Source: Candidatus Gastranaerophilales bacterium
Lineage (GTDB): Bacteria; Cyanobacteriota; Vampirovibrionia; Gastranaerophilales; Gastranaerophilaceae
Assembly (NCBI GenBank): GCA_944324855.1
Contig: CALUXY010000003.1
Span: 40,286 to 104,285, forward strand
Reading direction: 5' to 3'
DNA length: 64,000 nt
The notes beneath the pieces are model-generated. The model worked only from the letters and a program-made list of their open reading frames with translations, was not told where the DNA came from and ran no database searches. A program made the position numbers and the translations under genes. Below are positions 44,444-53,471 of this stretch, piece after piece (position 1 is the first letter of the stretch; every line of letters starts with the position of its first letter).

Positions 44444-47400
44444 TTACCCTCTTGCTTCATATTCATAACTTATTTTGTCTATATTATAGAACAAATCATA
44501 CAATAAATTAAATAGTTCATTAAAATTCATAACAGAATTATTTACCAAAAGTATTGATGCTGCCCCCTCTGTTGAACTTGGAGCCGGTGTCCACTGAATA
44601 CTTTTGGTGATTGTTCTCGGAAGTTTACTTTGTAATATTCTCCATTCTTCTTTTCTAAACGGAGTATAAACTCTTATATTATTCATTGTTTCACGAATCA
44701 ATGTAATACCAACTTTTGTCGCCATTAGTCTAATCTGAACAAGTTTAATCAAGTTATCAACTTCATCTGGGATTTTAGAGAATCTATCTTTCCATTCAGA
44801 TACTATATAATTTAGTTCGGTTTCGTTATGTACATCTGCCAAACGTTTATATTCAATCATTTTTTGCTCTTTGGAACCTACCCACTCTTCCGGTATGAAT
44901 GCTGTTACATTAATATCAACAATTGTAGGCTGTTTAGTTTCAACCTTTTGCCCCTGAAGTTCTTGAACGGTTTCTTCCAGCAGCTGGCAGTACGTATCAA
45001 AACCAACATTAACCATATGTCCGTGTTGTTTTGTTCCTAAGATATTTCCGACTCCTCTTATCTCTACATCACGCATTGCAATCTGGTACCCGCTGCCAAG
45101 AGTCGTAAATTCTTTAATCGCTGAGAGTCTTTGCATTGCCTCTTTTGTTATATTTTTATTTGGCTTATACAGGCAATAACAGTATGCCTGACGTTCTGAC
45201 CTTCCGACACGTCCTCTCAATTGATAAAGTTGTGCAAGTCCGAATCGGTCCGCATCATGGATTATCATTGTATTTGCATTTGGAATATCTAGTCCGTTTT
45301 CAATAATTGTTGTACATAATAAAACATCGTATTCATGATTAGCGAATCCGATTATAACTTCTTCCAGTTCTTTTTCTGATAACTGTCCGTGACCTATAGC
45401 AATCCTTGCATTTGGAACAAGTTCTTTTAACTTAAGACGAAATTCTTCAATTGTTTCAACCCGATTATATAAATAATAAACCTGACCATCTCTATCAAGC
45501 TCATGAATAATAGCATTTTTTACAATATTATCGTTATAAACTCCGACAAACGTTCTTATAGGAAGTCTGTTTTTAGGCGGAGTATTAATAACTGACATAT
45601 CTTTAATGCCCGATAACGACATATAAAGAGTTCTTGGAATAGGTGTTGCAGACATTGATATTATATCAATATTTTCACGGAATTCTTTCAGTTTCTCTTT
45701 ATGACGGACACCAAATCTATGCTCCTCATCAATAACAAGAAGCCCTAAATCCTTGAATATAACGCCATCCTGTAAAAGTCTGTGAGTGCCCACAACAACA
45801 TCACAGCTTCCTAATGCCATATTTTTTAACGTTTCTTTTTGTTCTTTAGGGGATCTAAATCTGCATAAGAGTTCAACATTGACTCCATAAGGTTTAAAAC
45901 GTTCTGAAATTGTTTGATAATGCTGCAGTGCAAGAATAGTTGTCGGAACAATAACCGCAACCTGTTTCCCGGAGGCAACAGCCTTGAATATACCACGCAT
46001 GGCGACTTCTGTTTTACCAAACCCGACATCACCGCAGATAAGTCTGTCCATCGGGTTTGTAGATTCCATATCAGCTTTTATTTCGTTTATTGCGCGCATT
46101 TGATCCGGTGTTTCCGTATATTCAAACGCATCCTCCATTTCAATCTGCCACGCAGTATCAGGTTCAAATGCAATACCTTCCTGCATTTTTCTTCTTGCGT
46201 ACAATCTCAATAAGTCATACGCAACTTTTTCAACTTCTTTCTTAACTCTGGATTTTGTTTTTTCCCAATCGGTACCGCCCATTCTGGATAGTTTAGGTTT
46301 TGCTGCACCTGCTCCTCTATAACGGCACAAAAGATTTATCTGCTCTGCAGGAATATGAAGTCTGTCTTTTTGAGCGTATTCTATTGTCAAATAATCTTTT
46401 AACTGTCCGTCCAGTTCCTGCTGTGTTAAACCAATATAAATCCCGACACCATGAACAGAATGGACAACATATTCCCCTTCTTTTATATCGTTAATACTTT
46501 CAATATATTCCGCTTTTGCTTTATAGGATGTACGCTTTGTTGATGTAACTTCTTTATTTCGTTTATTAAAAAGTTCTCTATCCGTAAGTAAGATAAATTT
46601 TGCATCTTCGATTATTGTCCCGTTGGATGAAATATTATTTGCGTAATTTACATCAAAAATTTCATACTTGGAAAGAATTTCTTTAACACGTTCGGGATAA
46701 TCAGTTGCTATAACAATCTCATACCCTTTATGTGATTTTATGAACTCTGCAACATCATCCATATTCGCATTAAAGTTTTTTACAACCTGAGCATTAAAAT
46801 CAATAATCTCATCAAATTCACTGTCTATAAAGTTATTAAGTTCTACCCTCTGATGACGGATAACTTTTGCTATAAAATCGTTATAAGGTATATGATTTAT
46901 ATCTCTCAATGGATAAATAAGTTCTGTTTTTATATTCTCATCAATCTGTTTGTCATACCCGTCTTCAATAAATTGATATTTTGCAGTAATCTCAGATTTT
47001 TCGTCAAATACAAGAATATAATCATCAAAATAATCAAGGACATTCTCTAAATCGGAATTAAAGTAGCTCTGATAAACCTCAACTCCTTCAAAATATCTTT
47101 CTTCCGTAAATTTGTCGACAAGTTCTTTTGGGAAATCTTTTGGCGGATTTTCCGGAAGAATAAACTTATAAACCGGCATGATATCTATAGTTTTAATTTT
47201 TTCAATGGATTTTTGAGTTTCCCTATCGAAATACCTGATATCAACAATTTCATCTCCCCAGAATTCTATTCTCACGGGATTTTCTTTCAGAGTATAAATA
47301 TCTGCTATATCGCCTCTGATACTAAATTCAGATATATCACTTACCATAGTCGAGCGCTTATATCCAAGGTTCATCAGTTTATTAAGCAAATCTTTTTGAG

Positions 47401-47800
47401 TAATTTCATCCCCGATTTTTAAAGTAAAACTGTTTTTTTTGAAAAAACTTTTTGACGGAAATTTTTCCAACAGAGCTTTGACCGGCACAATTGCAACATT
47501 CGCAGGGTTCATTAAAAGGTTAACCTGAGATGAATAATCATACACATTCAAAGGAACAGTTTCATACATAGATGAATTCTGGTAAGGGAAAATTTCTGAA
47601 CGCAGTTCAAAAAAAGACTTTAAATCACTCTGATATTTCAATGCCGACTGTTCGGTTGATGTTATGAATAGAACTTTTTTCTCCAGCTTTTGAGCAATTT
47701 CACTCACAAGTAAAAGCCTCAAAAAAGTCGTTAAGCCTGTTGCAACAAAAGATTTTGAGTGTTTAATATTACTATTGAATTCAGAAAAATCAATATTCAT
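44444..47800 (-). CDS. mfd: Transcription-repair coupling factor Mfd
   Basis: Translocase that removes stalled RNA polymerase and recruits UvrA. The 1118 aa follow the family layout: UvrB-like N-terminal region (1-400), RNA polymerase interaction domain with HSVHGVGIYIGLTQQELDG (about 460), the RecG-like motor with Walker A CGDVGFGKTE and DEEH box VIDEEHRFG, then IIENGLDIPNANTMII and QLYQLRGRVGRS, and the C-terminal TRCF domain. Its ATG overlaps the stop of the upstream RWYD gene by one base (TAATG), a coupled start. Confidence 0.97.
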   Translation of the reverse strand: MNIDFSEFNSNIKHSKSFVATGLTTFLRLLLVSEIAQKLEKKVLFITSTEQSALKYQSDLKSFFELRSEIFPYQNSSMYETVPLNVYDYSSQVNLLMNPANVAIVPVKALLEKFPSKSFFKKNSFTLKIGDEITQKDLLNKLMNLGYKRSTMVSDISEFSIRGDIADIYTLKENPVRIEFWGDEIVDIRYFDRETQKSIEKIKTIDIMPVYKFILPENPPKDFPKELVDKFTEERYFEGVEVYQSYFNSDLENVLDYFDDYILVFDEKSEITAKYQFIEDGYDKQIDENIKTELIYPLRDINHIPYNDFIAKVIRHQRVELNNFIDSEFDEIIDFNAQVVKNFNANMDDVAEFIKSHKGYEIVIATDYPERVKEILSKYEIFDVNYANNISSNGTIIEDAKFILLTDRELFNKRNKEVTSTKRTSYKAKAEYIESINDIKEGEYVVHSVHGVGIYIGLTQQELDGQLKDYLTIEYAQKDRLHIPAEQINLLCRYRGAGAAKPKLSRMGGTDWEKTKSRVKKEVEKVAYDLLRLYARRKMQEGIAFEPDTAWQIEMEDAFEYTETPDQMRAINEIKADMESTNPMDRLICGDVGFGKTEVAMRGIFKAVASGKQVAVIVPTTILALQHYQTISERFKPYGVNVELLCRFRSPKEQKETLKNMALGSCDVVVGTHRLLQDGVIFKDLGLLVIDEEHRFGVRHKEKLKEFRENIDIISMSATPIPRTLYMSLSGIKDMSVINTPPKNRLPIRTFVGVYNDNIVKNAIIHELDRDGQVYYLYNRVETIEEFRLKLKELVPNARIAIGHGQLSEKELEEVIIGFANHEYDVLLCTTIIENGLDIPNANTMIIHDADRFGLAQLYQLRGRVGRSERQAYCYCLYKPNKNITKEAMQRLSAIKEFTTLGSGYQIAMRDVEIRGVGNILGTKQHGHMVNVGFDTYCQLLEETVQELQGQKVETKQPTIVDINVTAFIPEEWVGSKEQKMIEYKRLADVHNETELNYIVSEWKDRFSKIPDEVDNLIKLVQIRLMATKVGITLIRETMNNIRVYTPFRKEEWRILQSKLPRTITKSIQWTPAPSSTEGAASILLVNNSVMNFNELFNLLYDLFYNIDKISYEYEARG

Positions 47801-48132
47801 TATTCTTGATTTTGGCTTTCGTAATCAATCCCCATTTTTTTTAGAGTAGATATAAACCTTTCGGCGCAAGCTTTTTGCACATCAGGCGGTACAACTCTCA
47901 AAATTTCAACAGTCTTTGAAATTGTAGGATTTTTATCGTACCAACGGCAGCCGTTAATAGGTTTGACCAGTTCATAAAATCTGTCAATTGCCTCTTTAGA
48001 TACTTGTTCTTCTAATTTAGCAAGAAATAATTCTGCTTGCTCCATTAATTCATCTTGATAATTTTTTAAAAGCTCAATAACCTCTAATAACTTAGGGTCA
48101 TGATCGTACCATCTTTTATACACGGGACTCAT
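47800..48132 (-). CDS. Small protein with duplicated RWYD motif, copy in murA-mfd operon
   Basis: A 110-aa soluble helical protein made of two similar halves. Each begins with RWYD followed by an acidic or Asn-Pro turn: KRWYDHDPKLLEVIELLKN (residues 6-24) and CRWYDKNPTISKTVEILRV (about 63-81). The same architecture is found in the 57916 gene. No family recalled. The start lies inside murA (17-base overlap) and the stop overlaps mfd by one base, so it is translated in tight coupling with both. Function unknown. Confidence 0.75.
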   Translation of the reverse strand: MSPVYKRWYDHDPKLLEVIELLKNYQDELMEQAELFLAKLEEQVSKEAIDRFYELVKPINGCRWYDKNPTISKTVEILRVVPPDVQKACAERFISTLKKMGIDYESQNQE

Positions 48133-49429
48133 TCTTTAACCCTTTCACATTTTCGGTTTCGTCATTATATCTGATAATATTGGCACCTAATGCTGTCAAT
48201 TTCTTATCAAAGTTTTCGTAACCTCTGTCTATATGATGTAAATTTTCAACAATAGATGTTCCTTCAGCCATAATTGCCGCAACAACGAGTGATGCACCGG
48301 CTCTTAAATCGCTGGCTGAAACTGTTGCACCTGTAAGTTTTTTAACGCCTTTTATTATTGCATGGTTTCTGTCCTGATGGATATCAGCTCCCATTCTTAA
48401 AAGGTGAGGAACTTGCATAAATCTGTTTTCGTACAAACTTTCGGTAATAATACCAACTCCGTTTGCAGTCGTCAACAAAGCCATTGCCATAGATTGTAAG
48501 TCTGTTGGGAATCCTGGATATGGCTGTGTTACAAAGTTTATTGAATTAAGTCTGTTTTTGCAAGAAACTTCAATTGCCGTCGGCTCAATAAGTTTTATAC
48601 TTGCCCCCATTTTGATTAATTTATCAGTAAAGAAAGTCAGGTGGGCTGGAAATACATTTCTTATTATTGCTTTACCTTTAGATGCAACAACCGCACTCAT
48701 AAATGTTCCGGCTTCAATTCTATCCGGAATAGTTGTATATTCTATCGGATGCAAATCAGATTGTTTAACACCATTGATAACAATTTCAGATGTTCCTGCA
48801 CCGTTTACATCTGCCCCCATTGTATTTAAAAAGTTGGCTAAATCAATAATTTCAGGCTCTTGTGCTGCATTTTGGATTCGTGTAGATCCTTCAGCCAATA
48901 TTGCAGCAAGCATTAAATTTTCAGTAGCCCCGACTGACGGTATATCAAGATAAATATCAGTTCCGACAAGTCTTGGAGCTTTAGCATGAACATATCCGTT
49001 TTCTATTTTTATTTTAGCACCTAGTGCTTCAAGTCCTTTAATATGAAAATCAACTCTTCTTTCACCAATTGCGCATCCGCCAGGTAAGGCTACAATTGCT
49101 TCTTTACAGCGTGATACAAGAGCACCTAAAATTATAAATGATGCTCTCATTTTACTGACATATTCATACTTGGCAGTAACGGATGTTATATTGGTTGCAT
49201 CAATCGTAACAGATTTTTCAATTTTATTATGAGAAGTTTTAACTCCAAGTCCGTTAATAACTTCCAACATGATACCTACATCGGTTAAATCAGGAACGTT
49301 ATAAATTTTTGATTCCCCTTTAGCCAATACTGCTGATGCCATCAATTTTAAGACAGCATTTTTTGCACCGCCAATATTAACTTCACCCTTTAACTGAGTA
49401 CCGCCTTGTATCCTATACTTATCTGCCAA
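48116..49429 (-). CDS. murA: UDP-N-acetylglucosamine 1-carboxyvinyltransferase
   Basis: First committed step of peptidoglycan synthesis: transfer of enolpyruvate to UDP-GlcNAc. The 437 aa contain the conserved GGAKNAVLKLMASAVLA start (20-36), the active-site loop GGCAIGERRVDFH with catalytic Cys119 (fosfomycin target, sensitive form), and RIEAGTFM and FPTDLQSM segments. It starts with TTG, supported by TTGGAG seven bases upstream. First gene of the murA-RWYD-mfd-PPIase-MpaA operon. Confidence 0.96.
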   Translation of the reverse strand: MADKYRIQGGTQLKGEVNIGGAKNAVLKLMASAVLAKGESKIYNVPDLTDVGIMLEVINGLGVKTSHNKIEKSVTIDATNITSVTAKYEYVSKMRASFIILGALVSRCKEAIVALPGGCAIGERRVDFHIKGLEALGAKIKIENGYVHAKAPRLVGTDIYLDIPSVGATENLMLAAILAEGSTRIQNAAQEPEIIDLANFLNTMGADVNGAGTSEIVINGVKQSDLHPIEYTTIPDRIEAGTFMSAVVASKGKAIIRNVFPAHLTFFTDKLIKMGASIKLIEPTAIEVSCKNRLNSINFVTQPYPGFPTDLQSMAMALLTTANGVGIITESLYENRFMQVPHLLRMGADIHQDRNHAIIKGVKKLTGATVSASDLRAGASLVVAAIMAEGTSIVENLHHIDRGYENFDKKLTALGANIIRYNDETENVKGLKNESRV

Positions 49430-49617
49430 AACTGCTCCAATCTACATTAATTCTTAATATAATCATACAATCTACAAAAAAACTTGTAAAGAGTATTAAG
49501 CAATTATTACAAAAAAATTAATTGTAACATTTTTATTACAAACTAACAAATTTTTATTTTATTTGCTTTAATATAAATGTAGAAGGTAGTGAAAATATTA
49601 TTTTTAGATTGGAAACT

Positions 49618-49767
49618 ATGATGAGTTATTCGCATACAACGCAAAATCTAAATAGTATAGACAAAATTAACAACTATTGCGTCTCTTTCTATCAACCATA
49701 TGAATTTAGTATAGACATACATTATTACCCGACTGTTATTAGACTACAGAGGAAAAGGAACAAGTAA
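49618..49767 (+). CDS. Possible 49-aa leader peptide coupled to next gene
   Basis: ATG-ATG opens a 49-codon frame whose TAA overlaps the next gene's ATG by one base (TAATG). The product would be MMSYSHTTQNLNSIDKINNY followed by a Tyr/Phe-rich part and a basic end RLQRKRNK. Only a weak GGAAA precedes it. The exact coupling favours a translated uORF, but it may be chance: the next gene also has its own AAGGA site inside this frame. Confidence 0.35.
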   Translation: MMSYSHTTQNLNSIDKINNYCVSFYQPYEFSIDIHYYPTVIRLQRKRNK

Positions 49768-50924
49768 TGATTAACAATCGATTATACAGTTCTATTATCA
49801 GGCCAAAAACAATTTTGCACGCGACTGCAAATACGACTCACAAGCCTGATATGGTAACTCGTTTTATGAAAAATAAAATGGTCGGTAAAATTTGTGATAT
49901 TGCTGATAAAAATCCGGTTTTATGTCAATCGATTTTTTCACTTGCAATATGCTGCGGAGCCCGACCTGCTACAAACTATCTTGTCACCGAAGATAAAAAA
50001 GATGCTGCTTATGCATCCTGTCACTCTATTTCTTCAGGTGTTACAGGTTTGATTTGGCCGTTTCTTACTGCTACTCCGCTTGCCGCAGGTGTAGCTTATG
50101 TATTAAAAAATCCGCAAAAATGCTTAAAACCTGAAATAATCAAAAAATTCTATCCGCAAGTCGGACTTGAAACAATTATAAAAGACGGGAAGAAAATTAT
50201 AAGAGTAATGACGAACACCAAAGGTGAAATGTTAAGACAAGACGGCAGTAAGTTATTCAGAAACTTAGAACCATTAAAAGTTAAAGGAGATGCAGAAGCT
50301 GCTAATAAAATTGAAGAGCTTGTTAAAAAGATAAACAAAACTAAGAATGCATCTAAAAAAGCATCCTTAGAAGCAGAAAAAGAAATATTAGAAGCAGAAA
50401 AAATTAAGTTTGAAGAAGCAAAAGCTGCTTTTGAAGCTGCAAATCCAAGACTTGAAGTTGATAGTAACGGTATTGTCCGCTCTAAAGAAGTATTTAAAAC
50501 AGAAGAAGGCAAATTTGTTATTAAAAACGGTAAAAAAGTCGGATGTGCAGTTCAAAAACCGGAAGATAAAGAAACTCTAAAACGAGTACTTGATGGTAAG
50601 GAAGAACTTGAAATAAGACCGATTACAGAAGAAATGGAAATTGGGGCTAATAAAGAGAAAAATGTCCAAGATATGATTAACTGGGTACCTGATAGTATCC
50701 TTGCTGTTCCTAGAGCTTGGCTGACAATTAAATTAATTCCTTGGTTGTTGAAGAAATTCGGAATGGAAAAACCAAAGAAAAAAGCTCCTCAACAGCCGCA
50801 GGCTCAACAACAAAGTCATAATGTTCCGTCACAAAAGCCTGCAATGCAAATAAAAATGAATCCGGGTGCGTTTTCTAATATTAAAGCTCACAGTATATCA
50901 GCACCTAAGAAAGGAGCTGCATAA
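49767..50924 (+). CDS. Membrane protein with coiled-coil insert, lineage-specific
   Basis: A 385-aa protein of unknown function. Residues 50-115 are hydrophobic (QSIFSLAICCGARPATNYLV and a Gly/Ala-rich segment ending AAGVAYVL), then a soluble part with a Lys/Glu/Ala coiled coil (about 175-225), a second possible membrane segment SILAVPRAWLTIKLIPWLLKKF near 315-335, and a Pro/Gln-rich tail. Ribosome site AAGGA. The stop overlaps the next start (TAATG), so the two proteins are probably made in equal amounts and may interact. Confidence 0.7.
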   Translation: MINNRLYSSIIRPKTILHATANTTHKPDMVTRFMKNKMVGKICDIADKNPVLCQSIFSLAICCGARPATNYLVTEDKKDAAYASCHSISSGVTGLIWPFLTATPLAAGVAYVLKNPQKCLKPEIIKKFYPQVGLETIIKDGKKIIRVMTNTKGEMLRQDGSKLFRNLEPLKVKGDAEAANKIEELVKKINKTKNASKKASLEAEKEILEAEKIKFEEAKAAFEAANPRLEVDSNGIVRSKEVFKTEEGKFVIKNGKKVGCAVQKPEDKETLKRVLDGKEELEIRPITEEMEIGANKEKNVQDMINWVPDSILAVPRAWLTIKLIPWLLKKFGMEKPKKKAPQQPQAQQQSHNVPSQKPAMQIKMNPGAFSNIKAHSISAPKKGAA

Positions 50925-51592
50925 TGAATAGTATTAATTTTTCAACAATAAATTATAATAACCAACCGGCATTTAAATCTAATCCGGCTAAAAAACCATC
51001 CACATTCATTAGTCTTGCATCAAGAACGGCAGTCGGAACTCATCATGTAAAAAATTTATACGATTCGTTTGTTGAAAATGTTATTGCTAAAAAGCTGGTT
51101 GCTCCGGTTATGAATGCTAAATGGATGGAAAAAGTAGCTGATAAACTTGGTAAAACTAAAAAAATGACCGATCATATGTCAACTGTAGGTTCATTTGTTA
51201 CAACAACTACTTATGCCGGAACAACTCTTGCAAATAAGAAATTAGAAAAGAAACCTGCAAGAACTCTTGCTTTAAACCAAATCCTTGTAACAGCACTTTC
51301 AACTGTGGGTGCTTATACAATCAATGGATATATTGCAAACTTTACTAAAAAGATGAGTTACAAATTCAGAAACGCAAACATTAATCACCACAACTTAGAA
51401 AAACGTATGCACGGTTTCGGTGTTGCACAAAAACTTCTTACATTCTCATTAATGTACAGATATGTTGCACCGGTAATTGTAACTCCTATCGCAAGTAAAA
51501 TCGGTAAAGCTCTAAACTCAAAAGAACTTGCACCGCAAAAGCAAAAAATGAATTACACATTAAACCCAAATAAAATTAAACAAGCAGCATAA
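50924..51592 (+). CDS. Membrane protein coupled to preceding gene
   Basis: A 222-aa protein. The N-terminus contains QPAFKSNPAKKP (14-25), a short motif shared in form with ISFKS and VKFKGY of other genes here. Hydrophobic segments lie at about 120-140 (LNQILVTALSTVGAYTINGY) and 172-195 (LLTFSLMYRYVAPVIVTPIA), separated by a basic His/Asn-rich part, ending in a Lys-rich tail. The last segment resembles the end of the partial protein at the left edge of the window in pattern. Function unknown. A bidirectional terminator follows. Confidence 0.7.
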   Translation: MNSINFSTINYNNQPAFKSNPAKKPSTFISLASRTAVGTHHVKNLYDSFVENVIAKKLVAPVMNAKWMEKVADKLGKTKKMTDHMSTVGSFVTTTTYAGTTLANKKLEKKPARTLALNQILVTALSTVGAYTINGYIANFTKKMSYKFRNANINHHNLEKRMHGFGVAQKLLTFSLMYRYVAPVIVTPIASKIGKALNSKELAPQKQKMNYTLNPNKIKQAA

Positions 51593-51593
51593 T

Positions 51594-51623
51594 TAAAAGA
51601 CCGGTTTAAAAGCCGGTCTTTTA
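51594..51623. terminator. Bidirectional terminator
   Basis: Perfect 11-base arms TAAAAGACCGG / CCGGTCTTTTA with an eight-base loop and T runs in both directions; it serves the convergent dehydrogenase as well. Confidence 0.9.
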
Positions 51624-52631
51624 TAATTCTAATATAACTTTATACGTTTCTTTTTTCTGAAACTCTTTATAAGCTTCTTCAACCTGTTCAAACGGAAACG
51701 ATTGACTTATTAAAAAATCAGTAGAAATTTTACCGTCTGATATTAATTGCAATAATTTATCACAATGAACAGCATCTACGCCGCCGGTTTTGAATGTGAG
51801 ATTTTTTCCGTACATCCTGTCCAGAGGTAATAATTGTTCTTTTTCATACATTGCAACAATAAATACTATAGCATTCGCTCTTGCAATTCTCCAGGCAGTT
51901 TCAAAAGTATCATTTCCGCCTGCAGCTTCTATTACATAATCGGCACCATATTTTGTTATTTCTTGTACTGTTTGCTCAATATTTTCGATTTGCGGATTTA
52001 TTGTATAATCTGCAAATTGTTTAGCGAATTTTAATCGGTTATTATCAATATCTATTGCAATAATCTTCTTTGCCCCGAGATATTTTGCACACATCATAGC
52101 ACACAATCCTACAGGTCCTGCACCTATAACAGCAACAACATCATCAGTTTTTACTTCTTCGGCTGCAAAATACCCGCTCGATAAAATATCTCCGACAAAT
52201 AATGCATTATCATAAGATAGGTTATCAGGAATTTTATTAAGTCCCATATCTGCATAAGGAACTCTTACATATTCCGCCTGTCCGCCATCTATTCTGCAGC
52301 CTAATTCCCAGCCGCCTTTCATACAATTATTAATAAATCCATGGCGGCAAAAATAACATTCTCCGCAAAATGTTATACAATTCGCAGCAACTCTATCACC
52401 AGTTTTTAGTTTTTTTACGTCACTGCCAATCTCTACAACTTCTCCGGTAAATTCGTGTCCTAAAATTGTATTTGGAATATATCTAGGAGCAGCGTTATTT
52501 ATTATATGGAAATCACTTGTACAAATTGCAGAACGAGTAACTTTGACGATTGCATCCCGGTTTGATTGTATTTCCGGGATTGGTTTTTCAATAACTTTTA
52601 TAAACCCGTTATAAGGAATAATCCCTTTCAT
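51621..52631 (-). CDS. Zinc-dependent medium-chain dehydrogenase, third copy
   Basis: A 336-aa MDR-superfamily protein with catalytic zinc site VTRSAICTSDFHIIN (Cys near 38) and GHEFTGEVVEIG, structural Cys cluster CGECYFCRHGFINNC, and nucleotide fold VAVIGAGPVGLCAMMCAK. It resembles alcohol and L-threonine/sugar dehydrogenases that also occur in erythrulose or polyol pathways. It closes an operon with tagA and a transketolase half gene, hinting at a sugar substrate. No strong ribosome site is visible. Confidence 0.88.
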   Translation of the reverse strand: MKGIIPYNGFIKVIEKPIPEIQSNRDAIVKVTRSAICTSDFHIINNAAPRYIPNTILGHEFTGEVVEIGSDVKKLKTGDRVAANCITFCGECYFCRHGFINNCMKGGWELGCRIDGGQAEYVRVPYADMGLNKIPDNLSYDNALFVGDILSSGYFAAEEVKTDDVVAVIGAGPVGLCAMMCAKYLGAKKIIAIDIDNNRLKFAKQFADYTINPQIENIEQTVQEITKYGADYVIEAAGGNDTFETAWRIARANAIVFIVAMYEKEQLLPLDRMYGKNLTFKTGGVDAVHCDKLLQLISDGKISTDFLISQSFPFEQVEEAYKEFQKKETYKVILEL

Positions 52632-52652
52632 AAGCTATAATTTCTTTCTTAT

Positions 52653-53471
52653 TTACCCCAATTCTGCAAGAGCTTTTTCAAACTGTTCATCGTTTGGAGC
52701 CTTACCGTGCCATGCTGCAGTGTTTTCCATAAATGAAACACCTTTGCCTTTTATAGTATTTGCAATAATTACAACAGGTTTATCAGAGGTATTTTGTTTT
52801 GCTTTTTCTATTGCATCATATATTTGCTCTATATCATGCCCGTCTATTACAACTGTCTGCCAGTTGAAAGCCCTTAATTTATCTTCTAACGGGGCAACCG
52901 ACATAACATCTTCAGTACAGCCGTCTATTTGGTATCTGTTTCTGTCGATTATTGCAATCAGATTGTTGAGTTTTCTATGCGGAGCTTGCATAAAAGCTTC
53001 CCAGCATGAACCTTCCTGTAATTCCCCATCTCCCATATAAACAAAAACATGAGCCGGATTGTTATTTAGTTTCAATCCCATAGCCATACCGCAGCCGATT
53101 GACAGACCTTGTCCCAAAGACCCGGTTGATACTTCAACTCCTTTAAGCATTTTTTTACAAGGATGACCTTGAAGTTTTGAGCCGAATTTTCGGAATGTCA
53201 TAAGTTCATCTTGTGAAAGAAATCCTTTTTGAGAAAGAACAGAGTATAAAATAGCTGAAGCATGTCCTTTTGATAAAATAAATCTGTCACGGGAATCATT
53301 CATATCTTGAGGGATATTCATACATTTATGGTAAAGAACAGTCAGAATATCTGCAGCAGAGAATGCACCTCCGATATGTCCGGATTTTGAATTATGAACC
53401 ATTTTTAAAACATTAATTCTTGATTCTTTTGCAAGATTTTTTAATTCCTGGATTTCATTAGAACTTAGCAT
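52653..53471 (-). CDS. Transketolase, N-terminal subunit
   Basis: A 272-aa protein that covers only the thiamine-diphosphate half of transketolase: HNSKSGHIGGAFSAADILTVLYH (25-47), ILSKGHASAILY, GSLGQGLSIGCGMAMG and the ThDP motif GDGELQEGSCWEAFM with NRYQIDG. The catalytic and pyrimidine-binding half (C-terminal subunit) that normally follows in split transketolases is missing from this operon and from the window. Ribosome site GGAGGT; overlaps tagA by seven bases. It may pair with a distant C-subunit or serve a specialised sugar pathway. Confidence 0.9.
   Translation of the reverse strand: MLSSNEIQELKNLAKESRINVLKMVHNSKSGHIGGAFSAADILTVLYHKCMNIPQDMNDSRDRFILSKGHASAILYSVLSQKGFLSQDELMTFRKFGSKLQGHPCKKMLKGVEVSTGSLGQGLSIGCGMAMGLKLNNNPAHVFVYMGDGELQEGSCWEAFMQAPHRKLNNLIAIIDRNRYQIDGCTEDVMSVAPLEDKLRAFNWQTVVIDGHDIEQIYDAIEKAKQNTSDKPVVIIANTIKGKGVSFMENTAAWHGKAPNDEQFEKALAELG

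Noticed and set aside
44828..47422. Several frames antisense to mfd
   Set aside because: All are shadows of the mfd coding sequence, without ribosome sites or recognisable domains.
48558..48953. 131-codon frame antisense to murA
   Set aside because: Shadow of a strongly supported essential gene; no start signals.
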